Of a DNA stretch of 64,000 nucleotides, positions 22,793 to 34,639 are shown piece after piece; the stretch's first letter is position 1; every line of letters begins with the position of its first letter. The notes beneath the pieces are model-generated. The model searched no databases and was not told the DNA's origin. It saw only the letters and a program-made list of their open reading frames with translations. Position numbers and translations under genes: made by a program. The DNA comes from Xiphophorus maculatus (lineage: Eukaryota; Chordata; Actinopteri; Cyprinodontiformes; Poeciliidae): contig NC_036451.1 in NCBI RefSeq assembly GCF_002775205.1, positions 21,376,351-21,440,350 on the forward strand, written 5' to 3'.

Positions 22793-23083
22793 TTTATTTT
22801 TTTCTCCTTAAATATCGATTAGTTTCTGAAGTGCTCAGAAGACAAGCAATAAAAAAAACAAAAACAAACATTATACAGTTTCCTTATTACAAATAGTAAA
22901 CATAAGTACTCCAAGTTGATCTTATATACATATAGCAATGAGTGAAACCCCATTAAACGACTTTTAGAAAAACAAAACAACAAGAAATTCTTGAAGCTTT
23001 ATCTAACTTAATTTCTTACAATTAAGAAAATGGTGTTTTGAACTGTAACTCAGAGGTCGGCAGCATTTGTTACAACTTTATTT
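22793..23083 (-). terminator. jun: Candidate jun polyadenylation signals
   Basis: AATAAA on the minus strand occurs at 23078-23083 (about 390 bases after the stop) and at 22793-22798 (about 675 bases after). The intervening sequence is AT-rich, as in the unstable 3' UTRs of immediate-early genes. The region 22799-23468 is therefore probably 3' UTR. Confidence 0.45.
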
Positions 23084-23468
23084 AGCGTTGACAACACGCC
23101 CAAAAATATGGCTACAGCAAGAAAAGTCTCTCAAGTCCTAATACTGAACCTCTCCTTGTGGAAATGGCAAAGTCCATGCAGAGCTGTGGATAAATCAAGA
23201 AAACTTTCAGTTCACTTTAGTTCAGTTGGTGCATGTCCTCTCTGGTTCATGGCTGCTGTCACTGTCCCGAGCCCCATCTCCAGGACTGCCACAAGGGGAG
23301 TGAGCGGCAGTTCATCGCCCCCCACCCACCCCCTCCCAAGTGATCCTGTCAGTGTCGCCTCCGTATCCTCCCAAATCCCATTGGGATGTTTTTTTGGGGG
23401 GAGACACGCCATCACAGGAAGCGTCCGTCTCTTTCAAACTACAGTCTCTCCTGTCTGCTGGGGTCGCC

Positions 23469-24443
23469 TCAGAAGGTCTGGAGCTGCTGCGTCAACATGA
23501 GCTGGCAGCCGCTGTTGACGTGGTTCATCACCTTCTGCTTCAGCTGGGCCACCTGCTCCCGCAGCATGTTGGCGGTGGACGCCAGCTCGGAGTTTTGGGA
23601 CTTCAGGGTCTTCACCTTATCCTCCAGCCGGGAGATCCGCTCCAGCTTCCTCTTCCGGCACTTGGAGGCTGCGATGCGGTTCCTCATGCGCTTCCTCTCC
23701 GCCTTGATGCGCTCCTGGTTCTCCATGTCGATCGGGGAGAGGGGAGGGGTCTCCCCCGGCATCTCGGGCACCGTCTGCGGCTCCTCCTTGAGCGCCGTGA
23801 GCCGCGGCAGCTGAGCCGGGGACGGCTGGCCGTAGATGGGGAGCTGAGGAGGGGGCGCGGGGAAGGACACGGCCGGCGCTGAGGTGGTGTAGCTCGGCGC
23901 CGAGACGGTGCTGATCGCCGGGTTGAACGTGTTCAAGTCCTCGTAGACCGGAGAGTCGGAGCGCATGGCCGGGGTGTTGTTATAAACAGTGGCACCGGCG
24001 ACGGATGAGACGGGCGGCAGCGCCGTGTTGACGCTGGCCTGCGGAGCGGAGGCATTGGTCGTGGCCGGCATATGCTGGTGGTGGAGCTCGGCCAGGGCTC
24101 GGACGAACCCCTCCGCGAAGCCCTCCTGCTCGTCGGTGACGTTCTTGGGGCACAAGAACTGGGTCGGGGTCGGGGTGGTGGTGATGAGCCCGTTGCTGGA
24201 CTGGATGATGAGCCGCTCCAGCTCCGGGGAGGCCAGCTTCAGCAGCCCCACGTCCGGAGAGGTCAGCAGGTCGCCGGCTTTGGCGCGCAGGTGAGGCTTC
24301 AGAGAGCACGTCGGGTCGGACAGGTTCAGCGTCATGCTGTGCTTCAGCGCTTTGGGGTTGCCGTATCCGTAGCCCGCGTTGTCGTTCTGGGAGAAAGCGT
24401 TGAGTGAGTCGTCGTAGAAAGTAGTTTCCATCTTGGTATACAT
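23469..24443 (-). CDS. jun: Transcription factor c-Jun (AP-1 subunit)
   Basis: Intronless 324-residue bZIP protein that dimerises with FOS, ATF and JUN partners on TGACTCA-type sites (human c-Jun has 331). The N-terminal segment with SMTLNLSD and SLKPHLRAK is the JNK docking (delta) region. [20 protein letters not shown] carries the JNK sites, here Ser62 and Ser72, and [20 protein letters not shown] follows. [10 protein letters not shown] (about 220-229) is a COP1-type degron and [12 protein letters not shown] the GSK3 site cluster. The basic region has NRIAASKCR at 255-263 with the redox Cys262. Zipper leucines stand at 273, 280, 287, 294 and 301. The C-terminus MLTQQLQTF is identical to vertebrate c-Jun. 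The Ala/Pro/Ser-rich middle is the variable part. An internal Met5 (METTFYDD) is a possible second start. The frame is CpG-rich. Confidence 0.97.
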   Translation of the reverse strand: MYTKMETTFYDDSLNAFSQNDNAGYGYGNPKALKHSMTLNLSDPTCSLKPHLRAKAGDLLTSPDVGLLKLASPELERLIIQSSNGLITTTPTPTQFLCPKNVTDEQEGFAEGFVRALAELHHQHMPATTNASAPQASVNTALPPVSSVAGATVYNNTPAMRSDSPVYEDLNTFNPAISTVSAPSYTTSAPAVSFPAPPPQLPIYGQPSPAQLPRLTALKEEPQTVPEMPGETPPLSPIDMENQERIKAERKRMRNRIAASKCRKRKLERISRLEDKVKTLKSQNSELASTANMLREQVAQLKQKVMNHVNSGCQLMLTQQLQTF

Positions 24444-24481
24444 AGAAGAAGTTTTAAAAAGAGACGCAGCTAGAGAGTTTT

Positions 24482-24499
24482 CTTTTTTTTTTTTTTTTT
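24482..24499. repeat. Poly-T tract in jun 5' leader
   Basis: About 18 T on the plus strand (poly-A in the transcript), some 40-55 bases upstream of the jun start codon. Confidence 0.8.
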
Positions 24500-24786
24500 A
24501 GAAAAACCCTAACAAACAAACTTCTCGTCCCTCTTCCTTCCGAAAAGTCCTCTCAGTGAGTAAAAAGTCTCCAAACTCAGAGCGACACAGGAATCAGAAC
24601 TTACTTCTTCCCCTCACTCGTTGGTCTGTAACTGTTCACTAAGCTCTTCCCACAGTATCCACAGCTGTACTGAGTCTAAGAGTGAAAGGCGCCTCGCAGC
24701 TGCTGAGCTGCTCCTTCTTGCCTGGCTGTGTATACACTGTAAGCCAGGCAGCGTGGAGGTAAAGCTTATTTGCTGCCGCGGCCTCT

Positions 24787-24934
24787 CTAAAAATAACCAT
24801 GAAGTCATAACCGGGCTCTCCTATTGGCTGGAGGGCGTGTCCAGGGGCGGAGTCAAACCCGCCCGATAAGGTGTGTTGCCTAGACAACCACCCAGAAGAT
24901 TCTGAGTCTCGCGGTGGATTGTGGGATGAGGTAA
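24787..24934 (-). promoter_or_regulatory. jun: jun promoter: jun2, CCAAT, jun1 and MEF2 sites
   Basis: Read toward the gene, the order is ttacctca at 24934-24927 (identical to the mammalian jun2 site), CCAAT at 24827-24823, tgacttca at 24807-24800 (jun1, one change from TGACATCA) and ttatttttag at 24796-24787 (a full MEF2 consensus). This matches the order described for mammalian c-jun (jun2 near -190, CCAAT near -91, jun1 near -71, MEF2 near -59). The jun1-jun2 spacing is 127 here versus about 119. By that spacing, transcription would start near 24730. A second tgacgtg motif lies at 24973-24979. Confidence 0.8.
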
Positions 24935-24989
24935 TGCGTTAAAGCAGAGCGTGAGCGCGGTGCATTGTGGGATGACGTGTTGTTTTTGA

Positions 24990-25560
24990 ATATTTGGTTA
25001 CCCGCTTTTTTGCAGTCAGTGGCGGGACTGGAGGAGTTTATACAGCTTAATGTCCTCTATCTGTCACTAAGTAAATGTGTTTAATATTACTACTTATGTT
25101 TTGCTTTAATAAAAGTTTAATTTACATTATATTTGTCTTATTGTCTTTATTTTTGAACAGTAAAAATCAGAACATCAAATTCAGAGTTGGAGTAAAAAAC
25201 CAAAAAAAAAAAAAACCCCAAACAAACAAACAAAAAAAAACATGGGTGGACTTATTCCTGTTACAAAGTTCTTTCAGTATTTTAATTTCGATGGATGTTG
25301 TGATGGTCTAAAGATGGAGGTCTCGCATAGTTTGTCCTATATGAAGTCGATGAAGTTATTGTCATTATCATGGTTGCACTGTGTAAAGTCTTGTGTAAGA
25401 GTGTTAATATTCCTGGAACCTTTTCAACTGTTGTGAAGCTAAAGATAAACTCTAGTGTAATTAAATACGTTTTTCGTGAAGGACAGAGCAACAAATTTCA
25501 GTGTATAATAGTGACATGGAAGGGAAATGGTATGTTTTTTTTTTTTTAAACAAACAAACA
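24990..25560. other. jun distal upstream, nothing assigned
   Basis: AT-rich sequence with A/C-rich simple sequence at 25200-25240 and 25540-25570. No gene or recognisable site was found. Confidence 0.45.
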
Positions 25561-25569
25561 ACAACAAAA

Positions 25570-25620
25570 AACCATAAAAAGGCATGATACTGCCGCCACC
25601 ATGTTTTGCCATGTGCATAG
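25570..25620 (-). mobile_element. Tc1-like transposase scrap
   Basis: The minus strand reads KHGGGSIM, the glycine-rich block of Tc1 transposase. It is only about 45 bases long and lies just beside the larger fragment at 25640. Confidence 0.5.
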
Positions 25621-25639
25621 TCTGTTAAGCAAATAAAAA

Positions 25640-26490
25640 TCTGATAAATGTGGTGTGTGTTTGGATATAGCCCCCTTTTTATTTAGATGCCTTAAATAGA
25701 TGGTACAGAGCTATAGACACAGTACAAACAATTGCCTTCAGACACCTAATCTTGTTCTTCTGTGTGTAAAGAGATCATTAGTAAACAATCAGGCTGGACC
25801 TGGAACAAACCTCCCAAATTGAACATTTCACATGGTACTGTTCAGCCCATTCTTCAGAAAAGGGGAAAGAGTATGGAAACCCTGCAAACTTTCCGAGACA
25901 TGGCCATCCACCTAAGCTAAATTGCCGGAGAAGGAGCCATGGTTACTCTGGAGGAGCTGCAGAGATCCACAACTCAGGTCGGAGAATCTATTGGTAGGAC
26001 ATATAAGTTTGAGCACACTGTCAAGTTGGGCATTACGGAAGTGTAAGAAAACATAAAACATTGTTGAAAGAAAGCATTTTCAGTTTGTCAAAAGGAATGC
26101 AGGGGAACCTGTAAACATGGAAATAAAACAAGAAAAATGCAAACCCTAAACACACGGTTCGGCTTTCAGCTTCTCTGCTCCGCAAATCTGAAACAAGCTT
26201 TCAGAAAACTGCAAAACTGCCGAAACACTGTGCTCCTTTAAAAACCTACCTGTTTAGAGTTGCCTTTGATTAATAATAACTGGAACACTGATCAATATGT
26301 TTATTATACTGTATAGTTGATCATTATTCCTGCTGATGGCATTTGACATAATCTAAGGTTTATTTCTTGTTTCATAATTGTTTACTGTATTATCTTTTGC
26401 CTTGTCACTGAAATGTGCCATGTACATAAACTTGACATTCAAGTGGTAAAACACGGTGGTGGCAGCATCATGTTGTGGAGATGTGATGAA
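25640..26490 (+). mobile_element. Tc1-like element relic
   Basis: It starts with a terminal-type phrase, aaatgtggtgtgtgtttgg. Then follow non-coding leader phrases (acaattgccttcagacacct) and transposase N-terminal sequence (actctggaggagctgcagag, which encodes the LEELQ segment). Near 26447-26480, acacggtggtggcagcatca encodes HGGGSIM. The middle, which would carry the first catalytic aspartate, is missing or unrecognisable. Confidence 0.7.
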
Positions 26491-27330
26491 GTGGGGGGGG
26501 GAGGTTTAAAAACAGATAAGCAAGTTGGGAACATGAACTTGAAAATATCAGCTCAAAGCTGCACATGTTTAAACCAGCCAGACACTTGACATTTACTTGC
26601 AAGTGAAGTCGAGTAAACAAGCTAATTAGAATGTTTCCACAAACAAAGTACGCATCTCCACCACAGCGTCTTTCCAGAGCTTTTATATTTGCTTTGACAG
26701 CAATTTGCTTGAGCGAGGACAAGAAATCTGCTTGTCCTCATAAAGATGCACACTTCCTATTATCTGTGTTGCGGTGTGTAATTAGTGGAGTGAAGTCCAT
26801 TGTCCCCTGGCCTTTGGTTTGAAATCACGGGTGGTTTAATGGGAGGAGGTTAACCCGTGTGTCTGACGTGTTCCCCTCTGGTCCTCTCGCTGTCTGGGTC
26901 ACCCTCTGCCCCGCCAGCTTTACTGCCCAGTCTCTCCAGCACGTCCGGTCTAAATACGTCCCCCATGAGTGTCAAGTAAATCAGTCGCCCGGCACTGCCT
27001 GTTCGTGGAGAGGCACCTAAAATCATAAAGCACCTCTGCAGTTGGACTTTTTATGGCTGCTAATGTTGTCTTTATGTACTGCAGTAAGTGTCAGAATGGT
27101 CAGTCAATAACCTGATTTCCCTTTGATTTACCTGATCTGATGTAGTTTCTTTTGAGATTTAAAGGCCAGGGAGGACATTGCTTGGCTTTATGGTCACAAA
27201 CCAGGCTGGGAGCAGCTTAATGCAAGTCTTGCTACCATATTTTTCTTCTTATTCCACTTTTAGTCAGTTTCATTGACTATACCACAGTTTTTTGCACTTT
27301 GGATAAAAATAAATAAATAGAAAGCAGAAA
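26490..27330. other. Intergenic, possible conserved block
   Basis: Segment 26760-27000 is of higher complexity and GC content than its flanks and has no coding frame. It may be a regulatory element, but only cross-species alignment could show that. The rest is unremarkable. Confidence 0.3.
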
Positions 27331-27339
27331 AACTACTTG

Positions 27340-27800
27340 GAGAATTTCTGAGACCTTTTTTATTGAAGGGTGTCTTCTCCAAGGCTCATAGAAGGCCAGA
27401 GGAGAATAGTCTCCTCTTTGCTCCTTGCTTTTAGCCGGGTGTTTTTAGCTGCATGTTTTGGGTCATTATCCTGTTGTGATATTTAAATTAAGACTTGTTT
27501 CTCGGAAAAAACACACCATGCCCAAGCTCTGTAGAGTCTTCTTTTTTTTTTGTATATATATATATTTTCCATGGTTGTCTTTAACACAGAACCCCACAGC
27601 ATTTCAGATATTTTATGCAGAACGTTTCATTCTCAAAGCTCACACTTATAAAAAAGTGACCGCAAAATGGAAGTCTGCCAAAGTCATTTTATGTCTAAGA
27701 GTGCATGAGCAAATTAACAGAGAGCAACCCTACTGTTTGAGTTTGTGCGGGAAGGATTTCCTGCTGTTGTTGGATCCAGGGCCTGGACATTTGGTCGCCT
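27340..27800 (-). mobile_element. Tc1-like relic, strongly decayed
   Basis: The phrases ctgcatgttttgggtcatta and tcctgttgtgata are antisense to the QQDND-type block of Tc1 transposases. The upstream gagacc...gaagggtgtcttctccaagg is consistent with the same element. The match is short and the boundaries are rough. Confidence 0.45.
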
Positions 27801-27809
27801 ATGAGTAGT

Positions 27810-29830
27810 TATTCTTTAACTGCTTCTGGACCTTTTGTGTGCATGTTTTCACTTAAATTCTCTCTTTTTTTACAAGCTATATAAAAGAGACAATTACACA
27901 GCACTGAAACGAGTTCCACTTATTTGCTGACTCTGTGGTGCTTTTTGTTATTCACAGTTACTGAACGTGTCTTAATTTTGACAAGGTTAACTCCTGGTTT
28001 TTGACTCTTTCCTGCACAAAAAATAAAATAAACAGACAACTTTACTTTGCACTGAAAAAATACAGTGTTGGAAACTATTAAATATTTGCAAAATACAAAA
28101 ACAATTTTAATTCTGACCAAGCACATTAGTTAGTACTAATGTCACATTTTCTGTTTACTTAATTAGGATTAGATCATTTTAGTTAAGTAAATTCTGAAAA
28201 AAAGGTTGTAGTTGAACTATTTCATTTAAATGTCCTTAGCAGTCAAACTTTTTTTTTCTATTCATAAATATCTGCCCAATAATAGTAATAAATAATTAAC
28301 TAAATAAAAATCACACTTTGCTGATTGAATTCCAACAGTTTGCTTCATTTGTGCCGCTGCTTATTTTCAAGACGGAGAATCAGCGCCGTGTTTTTGAGCA
28401 TTGTGTTCCCGCTCCGCTGCATCCTGAGGTTGTTCACTCAGTCTCTGTTGTCTCGACTTTAACTTTTTCTCTCACCAGTAAAAACCTCCTGCTTCTTCCC
28501 TCCCCTGCGTCTTTCACCTCTTTCACTCCCCCCGCTTTGACATGTTTCTTTGCTATTTATCCCTCTGGATTTCCCCCAAAGTGTCCCTCTCTTCTGTGTC
28601 TCCCACACACTTTGCCTCCTTCTTATCTCTCCTCCTCCTCCTCCTCCTCCTCTTCTCTGGCTCTCCTTCTCATCTTACTCCTATCAGCTGCCGTCCAGGC
28701 TGCAGGATTTCCCTTGTGACGGAAACAGGCTGCAGCCTTATTGTATTGTTTCAGCCGTTCTTTGCAGTAAAATCTCACACAGCTCTGCTGTGCTTGTGTT
28801 TGTACCAGAAAGTTGAACTTGTGCATTAGCCAAATCGCCGCAAGACACATGGCAAAGGTGACAAGCGATGAACCCAATGAAGTAATAGGAAGAAGTTTGC
28901 TTTCCGCTCTGAATCAAACTCTGGGTTAGGATTATGGAGTGAGTGAGAGAGAAGAAGATGGACTGTCTAAAGCCCAGACTGCGCTGAAAACACAATAGTC
29001 TTACCCGGCGTGAATGATTGTTGTTTCAGCTGTTATGCGAAAGAAAAAGGAAAAAAAAAAAAAGCCCTACCAGATGTGTGTGTTGGACCGGACTGTATGC
29101 AAACACACACTCTCACAAGCTGTATGTGTGACCTTGATTTCATTGGTGAAACGGGCCTGTTTTTATCACTGCAGGTACATTTGTTATCTGTCAGCAGATT
29201 TACAAATGCATTCGCACACAGCGTTCAGGCCGCCGTGACCAGCTGCTCGCTATCATTTGAATCCAGTACAAGTGAGCTAAAACTAATTGGAAAAAGAAAA
29301 AGAACTCTTAAAGATATGCACTGATAAGCCAGAAAGTCCTGAACACCCACCAAGAGACCAGCTGTTCAGTCCAGTCAGAGCTCTGACGCGGTAAATCTCG
29401 GCTCTCCTCAAGGCTCCGGGTTTGGGACTGTTCCCATAGATCCTCTGGGCGTCTGTGTGGGTTTGGTTTACTTTGCCTCCACGTCCCGTCAGATATATAG
29501 TTGTCTGAATTGAGGAGTCATACAAACGTTAAATTCATGAAGGAATGATTAGACAAATGGGTGGGCGGTTTAGCATAGGAGCACAGCTTCTTGTCCAACC
29601 TTCAGCTGGATTTACTTGTACTGGACCATATTTGGAGCAGAAATACGTCAGTAGCTGGTGTCAAAACATCAAATCTGTGAAAGAGTTCATTTGGATTTTG
29701 GTCCATGTGAAGGCAGATAGTAGCTAATGTAAAAGGAAGCACTGTGCAAGAATCATTCAACATTTTATTTTTTCCCCCTTTGGCTGAATGTTTTTGTTTT
29801 CTGCCTTAGCAACTTCTAGTTCTATACATC
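27810..29830. other. Intergenic with a (CTC)n run
   Basis: A cytosine/thymine-rich tract at 28480-28680 contains (CTC)n at 28628-28652, which produces spurious Leu, Pro or Glu-rich frames on both strands. No gene was recognised. Confidence 0.5.
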
Positions 29831-29833
29831 TAA

Positions 29834-30246
29834 GCCTATCACAAAAAGCAATAAATCAATTAATCGCATCATAAGGTAAAATCATTTGATGCTGTTGAAA
29901 AGCCGGCATTTTGAAAAATGTAACAAACATTTGAAATCCCTTATAAAGTAGTTAATTTGGACTTTTTCTTTTTTACTAATGTCTTACCTGCCACTTTTGC
30001 CTGTTTGCCTTGGCTATGCTGAACAATTAATCATTTTTAAAATGCAATATTGGTTACATAATCTATTTTAATCATTGTTGCTTGTGTTTGTTTTGTTTAT
30101 TGATTTTAGATACATGAAATGTAAAATATGTTTTGATCTTTGACATCAAAATGATGTTGGTATACTAATGCCAATTATTATATTAGCTGAAAATGGTCTC
30201 AAAATGACAATATTATTGTTAATCGCAATAATTTCTGGGACAATGT
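29834..30246 (-). mobile_element. Non-autonomous DNA element, copy B
   Basis: The left end cctatcacaaaaagcaataa matches, reverse-complemented, the right end of copy A. The right end (ttgttaatcgcaataatttc, then tgggacaat) matches the left end of copy A. It is therefore the same family in the opposite orientation, about 14 kb away, with jun between the two copies. Confidence 0.65.
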
Positions 30247-30249
30247 GTC

Positions 30250-33200
30250 GTGTAATACTTTTGAAGATTGTTTACATTATTTTACATTAATATTTGCACA
30301 GAACAGCTATGATTGCTTTCAACCTTTTTGCATAGATAACAAACATCCTACACTACAACATAGAGTTATGTTCAAGAAATTAGAATATCATTTTGATGAT
30401 TATCTGTGCACATTTAGTAAGAACATGGCATTTAAGGCCAGAGTATTACATCAGACCAATAAGAAAATAATTTTTAAAACAAAAATGTGGGCTTTATAAA
30501 CGTGTTTAATACTGGCCTAAAGGTTAATTTTGTCAAAATGTGTTTTAAACCAGAGTGAGAAGCAGATCTAATTTACTAAATGAACATATCAAATGTTGAT
30601 GTCATCACTCTACTTGCATTCACACCCACTAATAGCAGTAAGTTCATGTGTCACCTGCAGTTCACTGACTGGGTTACATTGCCATAAAGAGGCCGTGGTT
30701 ACTGTGACACGGTAACCACGTCATTTTTGTATGACTGAAGATCTCCAAGGAACTTTTCTTTCTAAAATATGCAAGGTCGTTAAATGTTAAAATTGATGTG
30801 TACCTAATGTAACCACCAGTGTATAGTAATTTGCTTGCTTTTCTGTCTTCGGCTTGACCACAGCTTTTGCAAAACCTCCACTGCTGCATTTTGTGCGGCT
30901 CACACAAATCCACTCTAACCGTATCAATAAACTGTGGTCATTTTTCAATAAAAAAAAAAAAGGAAAGACGAGAGTAAATGACAAACGTCCCTCGTTCGTG
31001 TCTGGATTTACGACAAGCTGTAAAGCAGAGAATCGCAGCGTTTAATTATAATTCACATGGAGTGAATCTCAGGGAGTGATGTCTCTTTGTTGTTTGCATC
31101 ACTAAGTGTAGGATGAGTGTGTGATGCCCGACTTTGACGACGCGGTTTCGGTTAGCGTTTTAATTCATCTGCCCATAAAAGTCAGCACTATTTCCCATCA
31201 GCCTCCCTTGCTTCTGCCGTGACACACGGTTTTATTAGCTTTGACAATTAATTGCAGCTAACTACCCAGACTAATCCCAGATTTATTGCTCAGAATCATA
31301 TGGAATATTGATTGTCTCTTCCTCTTTTTGACCCTCCCATCTTGCTGTAACTCACTCGCGGGTGTATGATGACCTCATTGGAACAGGGTGGCAACGGCAC
31401 AGGGCTTGGCCCCCCCAACCCCCACAGTTTCAGGACACAGATGCTGTTTTTATCATGGCGAAAGCCAGAGAGGGACTCCAGCGAGAGGCTCCCATCGACT
31501 GGGTTTTGTATGTTTGTGGGGCTGCTTGTCTGCATTCATTTTTATTTGTTGTCTCAAAGTAATTCAATCTGGGAGAGTGAGTCTGGGCCTCATTATGTAA
31601 ATTAAATAATCTCATCTGAAAAGAAATGCAGAGTGAGCCGCAGCAGGACACATCAGTGAGCACAACCTGGCACAGGGACACATTTAGCCAAAGTAAACGG
31701 GCCTTTTTTGACGGTACATAGCAGGTTGTGTGTACGCAAATATGTGTTAATGTGCATAGACTCTGGGACCTGTGCCTTTGCGCTGCCTGTAACATCGAGG
31801 TGTGTGTGTCACCAGGGAAAATGATCGATAGCTATTAAAAACCACCAGAGCCTGGGTCCAGATGGAGGACATGTGTGTGTGTGTCTGTGTAGGGGTGTGT
31901 ATGTGTCTGCTTTGCCATGATCTAGTGCTGTGTTTGTACAGGTGGGATACTATATGGCAGCAGCGCTAACCTGTTCCACTCCATTTACCCCCGCAAGCCA
32001 GGGAACCATACCAACCGCACACAATGTGTGTGTTTTAGCATGTCATTTCTGTGTTTGTGCCGTTTGTGTGTTCAAGAGGGACCGGGAGGTTGGCAGCGTG
32101 TGTTTGGACTTGCTGGTTATTCTAGCCTGGCTTTTCAGAGGCAGTAAAAATAAATAAATAAATAAATGGGGGGAAAAAAGGAGCAGAAGGGGAGGAGAGT
32201 GACAGGACAGAGAGATTGTTTTTGACTGTGCAGCAGTTCCACTAAATGAAGGAGATGGAGGCTAAAACACGGAGGAAGAGAAGTTAGTTCTGTTGTTTTT
32301 ACTGAAGAGGAAGAGGGCTTATCGGAAAGGCTGTGATAATCATCATGCGGCTCACGGCATGCAGAATATTTGCATAAATCACAGTTAGGCTTTCTGGGAT
32401 ACAGATAAAGTACAAGTGGATCTGATCTGGAGGAATCTATGAAAAAAAAACTGTTTTGTTCTCATCTTCTCTTTTACTTTCTCTCTTGCTGACTAGAGTA
32501 CATGAACACAGTCAATCACATGGAAATTATCTTCACTCAGTCCTCTGAGACATCTGTGAAACCTGATCAGGGATCAATAGCACTGTTATGATGCAGCGAG
32601 AGAAGGTTTCAGGCTCTAATGATTGTCATGCCGTTGGATTTTAGATCTGAGGAGGGGAAGCAGCCTCCAAGTGAACATCACTAATGTTCATTTGTACTGG
32701 TCTGACCAACTCTGTAAAGCAGGAATGTTTTTTAGCCGAATATGGGGCCAAAAGACAGAATTTTGTCTTAATACAATGCCATGGTAAAAAGACATCAGCT
32801 ATGACTCTGCAGAGTCTGCAGATGATATTTCTGAGAGTGGACATTTCAGTAAATTCATCTATGAAATGGAAAATCTCAAATTCGCCAACCTCACATATCC
32901 ATTGTCAAGCATGGAGAGATGATGGTTGTTCCTCCACTGTGGTGTGAGACTGAAAAACTACTTCAAGTTAAAGTTTTGCAAGTGATTTAGAAGGTGGGCT
33001 TAGTTTTTCAAACACAGGCTTTCCTGTGTTTAACAAATTATTATTATTATTTGTTAAATAAGTGATACTAACAGTGTAGAATGGGATGTGTGTTTTTTAT
33101 GCGTTTGAAGCTAAGCAATTTTAAAGGACAAGATCACTTTTAATTGAGTTCTAGTTTGTGAAACCCTATCCTGAACGTGGACGTTCTTCTTAATATGGAT

Positions 33201-34090
33201 ACATGGAAATAATATGTGTTCATTTGGAGCTGATGAAGCTGATTTTGTTTTAGTTTATTAATCATGAACGGTGACTATAAAAGCATGGTAACCTAAACTG
33301 AAGATAATAAATTGCTTTGGTTTAGTATTTTCAATAGAATAACAAATGTTTAGTGTTTTTCTACATTCTGCAGATACATACCTCAAGAGTCTCTTTACTA
33401 CTCCAAACAGCAAAAATAAAAAGAAAAAAACTAGCTTTTGTTTTCATTATTCAAATGTTGAATAAATTGCCTCCAGTTTTTATTTTCTGTTTTGCTTTGG
33501 TAATTGGCCATGACTTGCATAGATACTGAAAGTTACTAGAGTCTCGGAGCTGGTCATGTGTATTCCATCGCCCTATAAGATGCCATTTAATCACGCTGAT
33601 GTGCTTATTGTCAGATTTTATGGTGACACCTGAAACCTAATGGAGCCCGGTTGTAGAGTTTCTTACAGCGTGCTTGTGTGTGAGGCCGCGAGCAAGAAAA
33701 CGAAAACTGCTTTCAGAGAACAATCATTTCTTTCTTGTTAGTCAGATTTCTATGAATGGATCCCAGGCTGTGTGAGACGTGCTAAGGCAGGGCTGAGAAA
33801 GAGCAGGCTGCTTCTCTGAATCTTTAGTTATTGCTGTATCATCCTGTCCCTACAGTACATCTGAGTGTTTCTAATTTTTGTCTCTTCACTGGAGGAGTCT
33901 TTAAAGCATAAGAAAGTTATTTGAGCTATGCTGTAACGAGGCCAAATGCAATTACTTAGAAATCCATCTGAAATCTTGTGAACTAAACCTCCATGTGGAA
34001 GTTACAGCAGCTAAATCTGAGGTTGATGAACTGCTAGCATTTGGATTACCTTTATTGGTACTCAGAAGACATACTGTTGTAGATCATTTA
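30250..34090. other. Intergenic with candidate conserved non-coding blocks
   Basis: No supported exon. Segments 30990-31290, 31560-31700, 32320-32430 (with atatttgcataaat, an octamer-like site) and 33520-33660 are repeat-poor, of mixed composition and rich in homeodomain-type TAAT cores. They look like developmental enhancers, by visual impression only. Two adjacent hairpins lie at about 33009-33057. Segment 32640-32950 may be a decayed transposon. Confidence 0.3.
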
Positions 34091-34099
34091 CTATGAAAA

Positions 34100-34300
34100 T
34101 CTAAGTGGCTGAGTAAGAAGAAGAGTTGTCCTACAATCAAAAGCTGTGGGTTCTATTCAAGTCTCTATTTCTGCCTCGTGTTCATGCCCCCTTGGGCAAG
34201 GCACATAACCCAAACGCATCAGTACTCGTTTGTGAGTGCTGTGGAGTGAATGAGACTCGCGGTGTAAAATCTTTGAGGAGTTATGAGTTTGGTATTCCTT
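34100..34300 (+). mobile_element. Possible tRNA-derived SINE
   Basis: The phrase gtgggttctattcaa resembles the B box of a tRNA promoter, preceded by a weak A-box-like tggctgagtaag. It is followed by cccttgggcaaggcacataa and cgcggtgtaaaatctttgag, which resemble the body of a common fish SINE (CTTGGGCAAGACACTTAACCC and a GTAAAGCGCTTTGAG tail). Divergence is high and no flanking duplication was found. Confidence 0.5.
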
Positions 34301-34599
34301 CAGTCAACTCATTCTCTGAAACACAAACTACCTGAGATCTGTTGAAATGTGTTGACATGGAGTGGGGTGGTTAAAGTCAAATCAGGAAGTCAAATCAGCA
34401 ACCTGTTCCTTTCAGAACAACCTGATAGGAACAGGTTCAACAGCAGCTTTGCTTGTATAAAAAGAACTGATGATTTCAAATTATAGCCCAGCCCTTTGCT
34501 TTGGTGAATTCAGAAAGCTACAAGCCGCGCCCTTTTGGTTCCACAGTCCCGGAGCAAAACAGAGTGCTCTGAAAACACACAGGGCCCATGACCCCCACA

Positions 34600-34637
34600 G
34601 ATCATTGACTCACTTGTGTGAAAGTGAGTCAATGATC
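34600..34637. repeat. Perfect 16-bp hairpin with two AP-1 sites
   Basis: The arm gatcattgactcactt at 34600-34615 pairs with 34622-34637 across a 6-nt loop. Each arm contains a consensus AP-1 site (TGACTCA / TGAGTCA). It lies about 10 kb upstream of jun. Confidence 0.85.
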
Positions 34638-34639
34638 GT

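Noticed and set aside
23340..23882. 180-codon plus-strand open frame opposite jun
   Set aside because: Antisense shadow of the CpG-rich jun coding region, low-complexity Leu/Arg/His content, no domain.
28623..28877. Glu-rich minus-strand open frame
   Set aside because: Produced by the (CTC)n run; no other coding signal.
34130..34165. Functional tRNA gene
   Set aside because: A B-box-like sequence is present, but no cloverleaf can be formed and the downstream sequence fits a SINE body.
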